Shown: positions 17,098-26,683 of the stretch, in pieces
Numbering within the stretch: position 1 is the stretch's first letter
How the letters are laid out: the number at the start of each line of letters is the position of its first letter
Assembly: GCA_937773775.1 (NCBI GenBank)
Contig: CALJVL010000008.1
Location: 115,593-179,592, forward strand
Source: an uncultured Flavobacterium sp.
Lineage (GTDB): Bacteria; Bacteroidota; Bacteroidia; Flavobacteriales; Flavobacteriaceae
Direction: 5' to 3'
DNA length: 64,000 nt
Program-made: the position numbers and the translations under genes
The notes under the pieces: model-generated
What the model saw: only the letters and a program-made list of their open reading frames with translations
Told to the model about the DNA's origin: nothing
Database searches by the model: none

Positions 17098-18666
17098 ATG
17101 ATGGAAGTTGCCCTTTGCATTTTATTTATTATCCCAATTACTATGTTTTTTGTAGCTGGATTTGTTCCCAACAAATCTTCTAATCTGAATTTCCTAATTA
17201 ATCTTACCAGAATCGCTTCATTGCTAGCCACTATCATCTCTTTGGTTGGAGCAGTTTGGTTGTTTAATTTTGGAATGATCGAAAGTGGATTAATAGGAAT
17301 CTATGATCTCGGATTTTTAATACGCATCGATCCACTTAGTTTAATTATGTTTACGATGATATCAACTATCGCAATTGTTGTTTTAAGATTCACTTATAAT
17401 TATCTTGAAGGTGACTCGAATCAGGCTAAATTCATAAGTGAACTGGCTTTAACTATTGGTTTAGTTCAGTTGCTAGTATTGTCTGGAAATATTTTTGGAT
17501 TATTTATTGCCTGGGTCTTCACGAGTTTAGCGCTTAATAAATTGATTGTGTTTTATCCGAATCGCAAAAAGGCAAGAATTGCGGCAAGGAAGAAATTCAT
17601 TGTAGCTCGATTGGGAGACCTGTCCCTTTTTATTGCGCTTAGCTTGATTTATATTGAATTTGGCTCTGGAAATTTTAGTCTCATTTTTGAAGAACTAAAG
17701 CAATTACAATTGCATACTGTTTCGATTTCACTTGAAATTGCTGCGGTGCTTTTAGTTTTAACTGCGGCCCTCAAATCAGCACAGATTCCTTTCCACGGTT
17801 GGTTAATCGAAGTGATGGAAGCTCCAACTCCTGTTTCAGCTTTACTCCATGCGGGCTTGTTGAATGCAGGGCCTTTTCTGATGATTCGCTTTGCATTTCT
17901 TTTGGATGTGGTATCGATTGCACCAGTCTTCTTATTTGTTTTGGGTTCAGTAACCGCTCTGTATGGCGCGCTTGTGTTCACAACTCAGCCAAACGTAAAA
18001 ACATCACTCGCTTATTCGAGCGTCGCTCACATGGGTTTTTCGATGATGGCTTGTGGGTTAGGGCTTTACGCTGTTTCTTTGCTCCACTTGGTTGCACATT
18101 CTTTCTTTAAGGCACATTCTTTTCTTTCTTCTGGCAGTATGGTCGAAAAGGTCATCACAAAAGAAGCCTCGACTTATTCTAGAAAAGGAAGCGTGGGAAG
18201 GATGATTATAGGATTCGCCATTTCAGTCGCATTGTTTCTTCTCATAGCTTATTTTTGGGGAGTAAAAACTAGTTCAGAATACCAACTCTTGATAATAGGA
18301 GGAGTAATTTTTATGGGAGTAATGAACCTTATCATAAACGCAGTGGATTCAAACAATTACTTTTCATCAATACTTAAAATAATGGGGGCCACAGTGCTTG
18401 TCCTTATGTCGTTCTATGGCCTAGAAGAGTTGACACGCTTCACTCTTGGTACTCAAATTCCTTCAATAGCTAAGCCGAGTGGATTAATGATGTTGCTCTC
18501 TACTTCAATGTTAATAGTTTTTTTTATTACGGTTTTAATCCATCTTTTATCACCCTTATTAAAAAAAGGAACAGTGTATATGAAACTTGGAGTGCATGTA
18601 CGAAACGGTTTCTATCTGAATTTGATAGTAGATCGTCTAATAAAATCAAATTATAAGCGCATCTAA
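17098..18666 (+). CDS. dabB: DabB, proton-channel subunit of the inorganic carbon transporter
   Basis: This 522-residue polytopic protein belongs to the proton-conducting membrane family (NuoL/MrpA-like, PF00361). It has the conserved Lys/His segments HAGLLNAGPFLMIRF, VKTSLAYSSVAHMGF and LVAHSFFKAHSFLSSG. In the DAB complex it couples proton flow to hydration of CO2 by DabA, accumulating bicarbonate in the cytoplasm. It lies 47 bp upstream of dabA on the same strand. No nuo or mrp genes are nearby, which supports the DAB assignment over complex I. Confidence 0.9.
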   Translation: MMEVALCILFIIPITMFFVAGFVPNKSSNLNFLINLTRIASLLATIISLVGAVWLFNFGMIESGLIGIYDLGFLIRIDPLSLIMFTMISTIAIVVLRFTYNYLEGDSNQAKFISELALTIGLVQLLVLSGNIFGLFIAWVFTSLALNKLIVFYPNRKKARIAARKKFIVARLGDLSLFIALSLIYIEFGSGNFSLIFEELKQLQLHTVSISLEIAAVLLVLTAALKSAQIPFHGWLIEVMEAPTPVSALLHAGLLNAGPFLMIRFAFLLDVVSIAPVFLFVLGSVTALYGALVFTTQPNVKTSLAYSSVAHMGFSMMACGLGLYAVSLLHLVAHSFFKAHSFLSSGSMVEKVITKEASTYSRKGSVGRMIIGFAISVALFLLIAYFWGVKTSSEYQLLIIGGVIFMGVMNLIINAVDSNNYFSSILKIMGATVLVLMSFYGLEELTRFTLGTQIPSIAKPSGLMMLLSTSMLIVFFITVLIHLLSPLLKKGTVYMKLGVHVRNGFYLNLIVDRLIKSNYKRI

Positions 18667-18713
18667 TAGTTTATTAAACGAATAGCAACTCAACATATTT
18701 AAAGAGCTTTCAA

Positions 18714-21173
18714 ATGGAAAATCAAAATTTAAACGAAGTGATCTTTAAGAGCTGTAAGCGAATTGCACCGGCTTGGCCTTTAAAAAACAGTGTTGCGGTA
18801 AATCCGTATCTCGGACTTTCGGAGTTTAGTTTCAATAGTGCAGCAAGGTTACTAAAAGAAAGATCGGACATTAATATGACGATGCCTTTGGAATTTTATC
18901 TCGATCAAATCAAGCAGCAATTGATTCTTGATAGCGATATTAAAATGGCTTTGGATAAAAATGAAATTCGAACAACTGAAATAAAGCTGTTTAAAGATAG
19001 AGCGCAGCTGTTATCTACTGTACCCGAAACACCCTACAAATTCACCACAATAGTTGACCTTGCGGAGAAAGTATCATCAAGTGCAATAAATGAGTCTTTT
19101 GTGGACCTTATTTCCTCTTGGGCGTCAGCTTACTTTGATGAACACCAAGCTTTATGGAACACAACAAATCCTGATGAAGACCTATTTGTTTCTTGGAAAA
19201 ATGATGCAAAAGTTGATTTATCTACAGATTTGATGGGAATTAAAAAATTTAGAAGTACTATTAAACAGCTGCCTGATGATCCATTGGAAGTTGCACATAT
19301 CGTACTTGATAAATTAAATGTTTCAAAAGAACTTCAGGAGATTTATCTTCATACGCTCCTTTTGAAATTGGTAGGCTGGTCTTCTTTTATCGCGGGAAAA
19401 GATTGGAATAATAGCATGTATGGAGGCAAGTCGACAAACATATCCTCATTTTTAAGTATCTTATTGGCTTGGGAATTAGCCGTCTATGAGAGTTTTGCAG
19501 AAAAAGGAATTGCAGCAACTTGGGATATTAGTTTGGCGAGCTATCAACGTCAAACCGAAAGCGGTTATTATGATGAGCATTTGGAAACCAAATTAATCTT
19601 GCAAAACGCCTATGATTATGCGCTTCAGCGTCAACTGGTTTTGAAATTTAAGAATAATAAAGCTGAAGGAAAGCCCCTTAAAAGACCGAAAGCTCAAGCA
19701 GTTTTCTGTATCGATGTGCGTTCAGAATTGTACAGAAGAAATCTGGAAAAGCTTGATCCAGAAATAGAAACCATCGGTTTTGCTGGATTCTTTGGTTTTT
19801 CGATCAACTATGTTCCGATTGCACATAAACAGGGCAAAAATCAATGTCCTGTTTTAATCCCGACTGCAGCAATCGTAAAAGAAACATTGGTAGACAAACA
19901 AGATGTTTTGAAGGCCGAGAAGAAACGAACTGAAAAACATCAATTTGATAAAAACTGGAAATTATTCAGAAAAGGGGCTATTGCTTCCTTTGGGTTTGTA
20001 AGTCCATTGGGCTTGTCCTATCTCCCAAAATTACTAAGTGATTCATTCGGTTGGACACGTCCTACAGAAGATCCAAAGACAGATGGATTAAAAAATTTGC
20101 TTAAAAAAGGTCGAGATGTCGATGTCTCAGAAATTCCATTGAAGGACAAAATTAATATGGCTGCGTCTGCACTCACGGCAATGGGTCTTAAAGAACAAAT
20201 GGCAGCTTTGATAATGATTACAGGCCACGGTGCTACAACGGTAAACAATCCCCATGCAACAGGATTAGATTGTGGTGCTTGTGGAGGTCATTCGGGAGAA
20301 ATAAATGCAATGACTGCGGAGAAAATTTTAAATGATCCCGATGTTCGCTTAGCACTCAGTGAAAAAGGAGTCAGCATTCCTTCTGACACACATTTTATGG
20401 CTTGCTTACATGATACCACTACAGATGAGATTTCCATCCTCGGAGAAAGAAATGTTCCATCCAGCCATTTTCACTTCCTAAAGGAAATTAAAGAGGTACT
20501 TAAAAACACAAGTCGAGCAGCGAGAGAAGAGCGTGCGTTGCGAATGAAAATCAAATCGAACGATGTGCGCGCCGCTGTGTTGAATCGAAGTAAAGATTGG
20601 TCTCAAGTGAGACCGGAGTGGGGACTAGCTGGATGCAACACATTTGTCGTCGCTCCCCGCTACAGAACCTTTGGATTGGATTTCCAGGGGAAGTCATTTC
20701 TACACTCGTACAAATGGCAAACAGATGAAGATTTTAAGATATTGGAAGCCATTATGACTGCGCCAATGGTCGTTACAAGCTGGATCAATTTACAATATTT
20801 CGCCAGTACTGCAGACAATGACAAGTTAGGCGCTGGTAATAAGACGCTGCACAATGTTTCTGGTGGAATTGGCGTATTGGAAGGATCAGCAGGTGATTTG
20901 CGAATAGGACTACCTTTACAATCTGTACATGATGGCACATCTTACCAACATTTGCCACAGCGATTAAATGTGATTGTTGAAGCGCCAACGGATGCAATCA
21001 ATGGTGTTTTAGAGAAGCACGAATCTATAAGAGAATTGTGCAATAATGAATGGATTACTTTATTTGCCTTAGATGAAAAGGGTAGCATAAAATACAAGTA
21101 TGCTGGAAATTTCAATTGGGAAGCTATAAATAGAGAAACTTCAAGTATAAAAAAAGAATTAGTGGAGTTATGA
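18714..21173 (+). CDS. dabA: DabA, carbonic-anhydrase-like subunit of the inorganic carbon transporter (DUF2309)
   Basis: This 819-residue DUF2309 protein matches the zinc-dependent CO2-hydrating subunit of DAB complexes. The putative zinc/active-site residues are all present: Cys332 and Asp334 in FCIDVRSE, His505 in ITGHGATT and Cys520 in LDCGACGG. Their spacing (2, 171 and 15 residues) equals that recalled for Halothiobacillus DabA (C351, D353, H524, C539). The protein is soluble and membrane-associated through DabB. It follows dabB as a two-gene operon and ends at a terminator. In a heterotrophic flavobacterium it may supply bicarbonate for carboxylases at low CO2. Confidence 0.92.
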   Translation: MENQNLNEVIFKSCKRIAPAWPLKNSVAVNPYLGLSEFSFNSAARLLKERSDINMTMPLEFYLDQIKQQLILDSDIKMALDKNEIRTTEIKLFKDRAQLLSTVPETPYKFTTIVDLAEKVSSSAINESFVDLISSWASAYFDEHQALWNTTNPDEDLFVSWKNDAKVDLSTDLMGIKKFRSTIKQLPDDPLEVAHIVLDKLNVSKELQEIYLHTLLLKLVGWSSFIAGKDWNNSMYGGKSTNISSFLSILLAWELAVYESFAEKGIAATWDISLASYQRQTESGYYDEHLETKLILQNAYDYALQRQLVLKFKNNKAEGKPLKRPKAQAVFCIDVRSELYRRNLEKLDPEIETIGFAGFFGFSINYVPIAHKQGKNQCPVLIPTAAIVKETLVDKQDVLKAEKKRTEKHQFDKNWKLFRKGAIASFGFVSPLGLSYLPKLLSDSFGWTRPTEDPKTDGLKNLLKKGRDVDVSEIPLKDKINMAASALTAMGLKEQMAALIMITGHGATTVNNPHATGLDCGACGGHSGEINAMTAEKILNDPDVRLALSEKGVSIPSDTHFMACLHDTTTDEISILGERNVPSSHFHFLKEIKEVLKNTSRAAREERALRMKIKSNDVRAAVLNRSKDWSQVRPEWGLAGCNTFVVAPRYRTFGLDFQGKSFLHSYKWQTDEDFKILEAIMTAPMVVTSWINLQYFASTADNDKLGAGNKTLHNVSGGIGVLEGSAGDLRIGLPLQSVHDGTSYQHLPQRLNVIVEAPTDAINGVLEKHESIRELCNNEWITLFALDEKGSIKYKYAGNFNWEAINRETSSIKKELVEL

Positions 21174-21188
21174 GGATTTAGTTTAAAA

Positions 21189-21231
21189 TAATGCCTCCAA
21201 AAATCCGTGCGTTATTCGGGGGCATTTTTAT
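21189..21231. terminator. Terminator after dabA, related to the one at 16588
   Basis: The arms ataatgcctcc and gggggcattttt pair with one G-T, around a 17-base loop. It serves the convergent dabA and MFS genes. It shares an exact 18-base segment with the terminator upstream of dabB. Confidence 0.75.
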
Positions 21232-21242
21232 GGAATGTGAAG

Positions 21243-22418
21243 TCAGATGCTATTTTGTTTTTTTGCTAAAGCCAATAAACCGAAAATAGGTCCTATGGCT
21301 AAGCAGATATAAATACTGTTAGAGTCGGTTGATGTTTTCAGTGAGCTGATCAATTGGATACTAATTATCGTGATGGCGAAACCAATGCTGTTCACGATGG
21401 TAAGTGCTGTCCCTTTTATTTCCGCTGCCGCATTCTGGGCGACTAAGGTGGAGAATAGCGGAGAATCTGCCACGACGGTCATTCCCCAAAAAAGCATAAA
21501 TGCAATAAATATCCCTTCAGATTTTATTGTAAATAGGAACGGCGAGCCAAGGCAGCAAACACAAGACAATGACAAAATTATAAAAGCGATTCTTTTTGTG
21601 CCAAATTTTTCTGAAAGGTAGCCGCTGAGCATGCAGGCTAGGCCGCCAATCCCGATGATCAGGAAAGACAAAACAGGGATATTGGAGTTTGTTTCAGGGT
21701 GTAAATCGCTGTAGGTTTTAAGCATCAGCGGAGTAAAAGCCCAAAAAGCGTATAACTCCCACATATGCCCAAAATAGCCAAAAGCGGCAGCCCGCAAGTT
21801 TTGATTTCTAAATATGCCAAAGAAAGCTGACAGCCTGATGCCATGGCTTTGTTTGCGATAAGGACCATCTGGAACCAAAATTAGCATCATCAAACCGCCA
21901 AGAACGGCAAGGGAAGAAGTGGTGATTATGACGGATTCCCAAGGGATAGCATTCGTCATTCCTTTTAATAAATGTGGAAATGCGGTTCCCAATACTAAGG
22001 CGCCAACTAAAAACCCCAGTGATTTTCCCAATCCTTTTTCAAAATAATCGGCGGCTATTTTCATCCCAACAGGATAGATCCCGGCAAGGAAAAAACCAGT
22101 AAGGAATCGGATTGAGATAATTGTTATTAAAGTATTTACTTCCCATAATATACCTGTGTTGAATGCCGCTCCGAGTAAGGCGCATATCAGGAATACTTTT
22201 GAAGGAGAAAAGCGGTCGGCTATTGCTAATAGTGCAAAGACCAAAGTGCCTAGTATAAAACCAAATTGAACGGCTGAGGTCAGCTGACCAACGGCACTTG
22301 CAGTAAGACCAAAATTGCTTACTAAGTCGCTCATCACGGCATTACTTGCAAACCATAGAGAGGTACAGCAAAATTGAGCAACAACGATTATGGGAAGTAT
22401 GGCTTTTATGCGGTTCAT
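21243..22418 (-). CDS. MFS transporter
   Basis: This is a 391-residue major facilitator superfamily protein with about 12 hydrophobic helices. The loop between helices 2 and 3 reads ADRFSPSKV, a degenerate form of the D(R/K)xGR motif, and the substrate-exposed helix 5 has GALVLGTAFPHLL. It begins with MNRIKAILPIIVVAQ. No substrate can be assigned. It is convergent with dabA and in the same direction as the monooxygenase upstream, separated by about 200 bp, so a shared role in export of a small organic compound is possible but unproven. Confidence 0.8.
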   Translation of the reverse strand: MNRIKAILPIIVVAQFCCTSLWFASNAVMSDLVSNFGLTASAVGQLTSAVQFGFILGTLVFALLAIADRFSPSKVFLICALLGAAFNTGILWEVNTLITIISIRFLTGFFLAGIYPVGMKIAADYFEKGLGKSLGFLVGALVLGTAFPHLLKGMTNAIPWESVIITTSSLAVLGGLMMLILVPDGPYRKQSHGIRLSAFFGIFRNQNLRAAAFGYFGHMWELYAFWAFTPLMLKTYSDLHPETNSNIPVLSFLIIGIGGLACMLSGYLSEKFGTKRIAFIILSLSCVCCLGSPFLFTIKSEGIFIAFMLFWGMTVVADSPLFSTLVAQNAAAEIKGTALTIVNSIGFAITIISIQLISSLKTSTDSNSIYICLAIGPIFGLLALAKKQNSI

Positions 22419-22615
22419 TTATATTGTTGCGTATTATAATTTGTACTGTTTTTTTATCACGGAATATGCTAATGTATTGACAACATATCTGCACTGCGTT
22501 GTATAGGACAAATTTATTATTTGAAAGAATACTTTGCAGAGCGGTGTTGAAGCTCCATTTATTGTTCGGATTATGATTAGACGATTCATTACTATTAGCT
22601 ACTCTTGAGCCTTCT

Positions 22616-24067
22616 TTATTTAAAAAAGCTAAGTCGTTTGTCTTTGACGGCATCCACACGAAGCATTTTATAATCTAGAACATAATTTTGGTAAACACGC
22701 CATGGTGCTTTGTGCCCTTGACTAGGAAGCATATTTGACGCTCTGTTAATGTATCCGGAGTTTAGGTTGAGCAGGGGAACAGGCTTTAAATTTGTCTCAA
22801 CTACTTTTGCCTGTAAAGCTTTATAATTGTGCTTGTCTAAATACTTTAAAACTCGTGAAATATATTCGCTGGTAAGGTCGCTTTTCAACGTCCACGAAGC
22901 ATTGGTATAACCAACAAAAATAAAGAAGTTAGGCAGCTCGCTTAACATGAGGCCCTTGTAGACAAAGGATTTAGAAATATCAAAGGGTTCTGAATCTAGT
23001 TTGATTTTTACACCTCCAAACGCCACCAAATCAAGCCCAGTTGCAGTTATTATCATGTCGGCGTCTAGTGTCTTGCCCGATTTTAATAAGATTCCATTTG
23101 TTAGAAAACGATCAATATGCTCTGTAACTACCGATGCCTTCCCTTTTCTGATAGCTCTAAAAAAATCTCCGTTTGGGGCAATGCAAAAACGTTGCTCCCA
23201 TGGATTATAGTTAGGTATAAAATGAGGGTCCACGGGAAAGTCACCTAGCCCTTTTTTAGCACCATTTATTATAAACCTTTTCATTGCCTCTGGGAAGAAC
23301 TTACATAGATTGAAAAAGACAATACCATAAAAAATGTTCTTATAACGAATCAGTCTATAGGCTACTTTTTTTGGAAAAAACCTTTTGAGGCGTGCAGCAA
23401 TTTTATCTTTATTGGGCAAAGCAGCAATATAGGTTGGCGACCGTTGTAGCATGACAACTTGTGCCCCTGCTGCAGCAAGTTCTGGAACGATGGTGACAGC
23501 AGTGGCTCCGCTGCCAATGATGACCACTTTTTTATCGACGACATCTAGTTTTTTAGGCCATTTTTGAGGATGGATTATTTCACCTTCAAAATGGTATTGA
23601 TCCTTAAATTCAGGAGTGTAGCCTTTGTTATAATTGTAATAACCGCTGCAGCTAAAGATAAATTGGCAGGTGTAAGCCGTTTCTTCTTCCGTGGCAGTAT
23701 TTAGCGTAGTGACCGTCCATAACTTCTCTTTTGTATCGAAGTTATAAGAAAGAGCGCGTTGCTCGTATATGATATGATCGCGCACTTTATATTCGTCTGC
23801 GGCTTCATTCAGGTATTTTAAAATAGACGGTCCGTCAGCGAAAGACTTTTGGTCCTCCCATGTTTTAAAGGAATAGCCAAAGGTATACATATCCGAATCG
23901 GAGCGGATTCCGGGGTATTGAAACAAACTCCAGGTACCTCCAATTTCTGATCTTGCTTCTAAAACAACATAGGTTTTGTCTGGGTTTTTGCGGGACAAAT
24001 GGCAGGCCGCACCTATGCCGGATAATCCTGCTCCTATGATAATAATATCGGTGTGCGTCCTATTCAT
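22616..24067 (-). CDS. Flavin-containing Baeyer-Villiger monooxygenase, EthA-like
   Basis: This 483-residue FAD/NADPH enzyme inserts oxygen next to a carbonyl or oxidises heteroatoms. It has the FAD Rossmann motif GAGLSG (12-17), the full Baeyer-Villiger fingerprint FxGxxxHxxxWP from Phe160 to Pro171, and the NADPH motif GSGATA (185-190). Segments such as YPGIRSDSDMYT and VGYTNASWTLK are strikingly close to mycobacterial EthA, which activates ethionamide, as is the length (EthA about 489). Ketone or aldehyde substrates are likely. The nearest same-strand neighbour is the MFS gene. Confidence 0.88.
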   Translation of the reverse strand: MNRTHTDIIIIGAGLSGIGAACHLSRKNPDKTYVVLEARSEIGGTWSLFQYPGIRSDSDMYTFGYSFKTWEDQKSFADGPSILKYLNEAADEYKVRDHIIYEQRALSYNFDTKEKLWTVTTLNTATEEETAYTCQFIFSCSGYYNYNKGYTPEFKDQYHFEGEIIHPQKWPKKLDVVDKKVVIIGSGATAVTIVPELAAAGAQVVMLQRSPTYIAALPNKDKIAARLKRFFPKKVAYRLIRYKNIFYGIVFFNLCKFFPEAMKRFIINGAKKGLGDFPVDPHFIPNYNPWEQRFCIAPNGDFFRAIRKGKASVVTEHIDRFLTNGILLKSGKTLDADMIITATGLDLVAFGGVKIKLDSEPFDISKSFVYKGLMLSELPNFFIFVGYTNASWTLKSDLTSEYISRVLKYLDKHNYKALQAKVVETNLKPVPLLNLNSGYINRASNMLPSQGHKAPWRVYQNYVLDYKMLRVDAVKDKRLSFFK

Positions 24068-24211
24068 GTTGTTATTTTAAAATTAAATGCTGTTGCAAAA
24101 TACAAAATATCAGCAGCAAAAAAAACATCATTATATTTTCTTATGTACTGGTGCATGTAATTAATATAAGAACTTTTACAAGGAAAATTCTTATTTCATC
24201 AAACAAAACAA

Positions 24212-24241
24212 TTGTTTTTTATATAGTTTTTTTTATATTTG
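24212..24241 (+). promoter_or_regulatory. Bacteroidetes-type promoter for the CHRD lipoprotein gene
   Basis: TTG at 24212-24214 and TATATTTG at 24234-24241 are separated by 19 bases. This fits the TTG / TAnnTTTG consensus of Flavobacterium sigma-A. The gene starts 30 bp downstream. Confidence 0.6.
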
Positions 24242-24270
24242 TTTAACATTAACAACTAAACATTAAACAA

Positions 24271-25803
24271 ATGAAACATTTAAGAAAAAGTTTACTTGCC
24301 CTCGTGTTAGTAATTCCCTTCATCTTTAGCGGCTGTAGCAAAGATGATGCCCCAACAGTCACGGCTGTCAATTCGAAAGTCTATGATTTAGGAACAGTTG
24401 GTGCTGCAGGAGTTTCCGGAAAGGCTACCTTTATTGAAAACAGTGATGCCACAGTGAGTATAGAACTAGAATTACTCAATACTCCTCAAGGAGGATCCCA
24501 TCCTGCGCACATTCACTTGAATAATGCTGCTGATGGTGGAGATATAGCTCTAACATTAAAGCCAGTTGATGGAACTACTGGGAAAAGTACAACAACATTC
24601 AAAACTCTTGACAATGGTAGTGCTATCACTTATCAAGCGCTACTTGATTTTGATGGATATATAAATGTTCATTTAAGTGCAAACCAATTGGGTACTCTTG
24701 TTGCTCAAGGTGACATTGGTCAAAACGATCTTACTGACGTCTCTAAAGTCTATCCGTTAGGTAGCGTTGCTGATCCGAAAATATCTGGTACTGCCACTTT
24801 TTTCAAACGAGTAAATGGTGAAGCTCTAGCAGTGATAAAGTTGAACAATACTCCAACTGGTGGAATTCATCCTGGGCATATCCATACTAAAACAGCTGCA
24901 GAAGGAGGAGGGGAAATCGCTTTTACCTTTAAACCAGTTAACGGTGATACCGGTATCAGTATAACTAACGTGTCTAAATTGGATAACGGTACTGCTTTTG
25001 GGTACGATCAAGTTTTAATGATTAATGGATATATTAATTTTCACAAAAGCGCAGATGAATTACCTGTTTTAGTAGCGGAAGGAGACATAGGGCAAAATGA
25101 GTTAACTGGTATATCTAAAGTATATCCATTAGCTAGCGTTGCTAATTCGACAATATCTGGTACTGCTACTTTCTACAAACGAGTAAATGGACAAGCGCTG
25201 GCGGTTATAAAACTTGAAAATACCCCAGCTGGTGGATCCCATCCAGGCCACATTCACAAGAACAGTGCAGCTCAAGGAGGAGTAGTTGCATTTACCTTTA
25301 ATCCAGTGAACGGAGACACAGGTATCAGCAAGACGAATGTATCTAAATTGAATGACGGTACTGCTTTCGGATACGATCAAGTGCTTACTTACAATGGGTA
25401 TATTAACATTCATAAAAGCTTAGATGAAATAACTGTCTTAGTAGCTCAAGGAAATATAGGTTCAAACGTAGCGGGTGCAGAGTCAAAAACATACAATGTA
25501 ACAGCTAATGGTAATTCATCTTATGTTTTTAACGGCGAAGGGCTTAACGGCACCAATAATCCAAACTTAACCTTTAAAAGAGGAGGTACATATACTTTTA
25601 TTATGGCTGCTGCAGGGCATCCTTTCTTTATAAATATGACTAACGGTACGGGAACTGCAAATGCATTTAATTCAGGAGTTACAAATAACGGAGCTGCATC
25701 TGGAAATATAACTTTTACTGTTCCTATGGGCGCGCCAAACACCTTATACTACAATTGTCAGCTTCATGGTTCTATGTACGGAACGATTACGATTACAAAC
25801 TAG
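24271..25803 (+). CDS. Lipoprotein with three CHRD domains and a C-terminal cupredoxin
   Basis: This 510-residue exported protein has lipobox FSGC (Cys22). It contains three tandem CHRD domains (about 35-150, 155-280 and 282-405). Each has a HP.HIH motif (SHPAHIH, IHPGHIH, SHPGHIH) and a YINxH segment. Residues 415-510 form a plastocyanin-like fold with a type 1 copper set: His450 in GHPF, and Cys496, His499 and Met502 in NCQLHGSM. The second and third CHRD units are the most alike at protein and DNA level, a sign of internal duplication. The combination suggests a surface electron-transfer or copper-binding role. It is preceded by its own promoter and followed by a terminator. Confidence 0.85.
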   Translation: MKHLRKSLLALVLVIPFIFSGCSKDDAPTVTAVNSKVYDLGTVGAAGVSGKATFIENSDATVSIELELLNTPQGGSHPAHIHLNNAADGGDIALTLKPVDGTTGKSTTTFKTLDNGSAITYQALLDFDGYINVHLSANQLGTLVAQGDIGQNDLTDVSKVYPLGSVADPKISGTATFFKRVNGEALAVIKLNNTPTGGIHPGHIHTKTAAEGGGEIAFTFKPVNGDTGISITNVSKLDNGTAFGYDQVLMINGYINFHKSADELPVLVAEGDIGQNELTGISKVYPLASVANSTISGTATFYKRVNGQALAVIKLENTPAGGSHPGHIHKNSAAQGGVVAFTFNPVNGDTGISKTNVSKLNDGTAFGYDQVLTYNGYINIHKSLDEITVLVAQGNIGSNVAGAESKTYNVTANGNSSYVFNGEGLNGTNNPNLTFKRGGTYTFIMAAAGHPFFINMTNGTGTANAFNSGVTNNGAASGNITFTVPMGAPNTLYYNCQLHGSMYGTITITN

Positions 25804-25827
25804 GATACTACCAAATATTTTAATTAT

Positions 25828-25866
25828 TAAAATGGGGGAATGGTAAAACATTCTCCCATTTTTATT
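25828..25866 (+). terminator. Terminator after the CHRD lipoprotein gene
   Basis: An imperfect stem (aaaatgggggaatg / cattctcccatttt) with a GTAAAA loop is followed by T-rich sequence. Confidence 0.75.
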
Positions 25867-25937
25867 TAAAACTGTACATAACATTTTGCTAGTTTATTCT
25901 GATTCAGCTGTTAGTAATGTCTTTCGTTGACGGCTAT

Positions 25938-26007
25938 AATCAAACTCAATTGTTGATTATTTTAAATGTAGTATAATATTAATTAAATTTCTTGTTAGTT
26001 TTTTGTA
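25938..26007. repeat. Degenerate direct repeat, copy 1
   Basis: The block starts with aatcaaactcaattg and continues with similar TA-rich sequence through ttcttgtta. It recurs at 26923-27000, so the two copies flank the lipoprotein gene at 26063-26683. Confidence 0.5.
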
Positions 26008-26062
26008 TGTTCTGTATTCACTAGAGAGAAATCCACGCCAGTCTTTAGTATCTCAAAAACTA

Positions 26063-26683
26063 TTATTCGATTTTCAATTTCAATGAATCAAAAGAATCCG
26101 CTTTGATTCCAATGAGTCCATATTTTGTTTCGCCTTTTTTAATTACTGTTCCGTTGATATTATACTCTAGCATTTCAGTTTCAAATTTTTTATTGGCAGT
26201 CCCGGCAGCAATCATATTTCCCCCAGCTAATCCAGGACCCAATATTAACCCAATTGGAGTAGAGCTTGTGTTTTCTTGAAATCCGTTTGAATTTGTCCCT
26301 GTAGTATTGAAAGTTACTGGAGTTAAAAGTAAATACCACAAATATGAAGTTGGACTTTGCTTTATTGTTTTAAAAGCTTTTTTATTTTCCATTAGATAAA
26401 TTTCAGCCCCATTTGCATAAGTCAACGTGGCATCTTTTCCGAACATTAAATCTCTGTCAGAATTATTAGTTATTTTCACAGCAACAATTTTAACGCCTTT
26501 TTTCAGCTCTTTTTTTGCATATTTTTTATCAAGTAAATCGTATTTGTATTCAAGTTTCACCTTGTCAGTTTCATTAGTAGAAACGTAATTAATAGATTTT
26601 GGCTCAATCATTTTGTAGCCAGATGCGCAATTTGTCAAGGTTGTAACTGCAATAAATAAAAAGCTTACTTTAATAAATTTCAT
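26063..26683 (-). CDS. Hypothetical lipoprotein, 206 residues
   Basis: The lipobox is LTNC (Cys19) after a hydrophobic signal. The mature protein has a basic, beta-rich first half with KVKLEYKYDLLDKKYAKKEL, a hydrophobic stretch around YLWYLLLTPVTF and a Gly-rich loop (LILGPGLAGGNMIAAG). It ends with KADSFDSLKLKIE. No known domain is recognised. It stands alone, flanked on both sides by copies of a degenerate repeat. Confidence 0.65.
   Translation of the reverse strand: MKFIKVSFLFIAVTTLTNCASGYKMIEPKSINYVSTNETDKVKLEYKYDLLDKKYAKKELKKGVKIVAVKITNNSDRDLMFGKDATLTYANGAEIYLMENKKAFKTIKQSPTSYLWYLLLTPVTFNTTGTNSNGFQENTSSTPIGLILGPGLAGGNMIAAGTANKKFETEMLEYNINGTVIKKGETKYGLIGIKADSFDSLKLKIE

Noticed and set aside
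17098..18666. NADH dehydrogenase subunit L
   Set aside because: No other nuo genes are present and dabA follows directly, so DabB is the better call.
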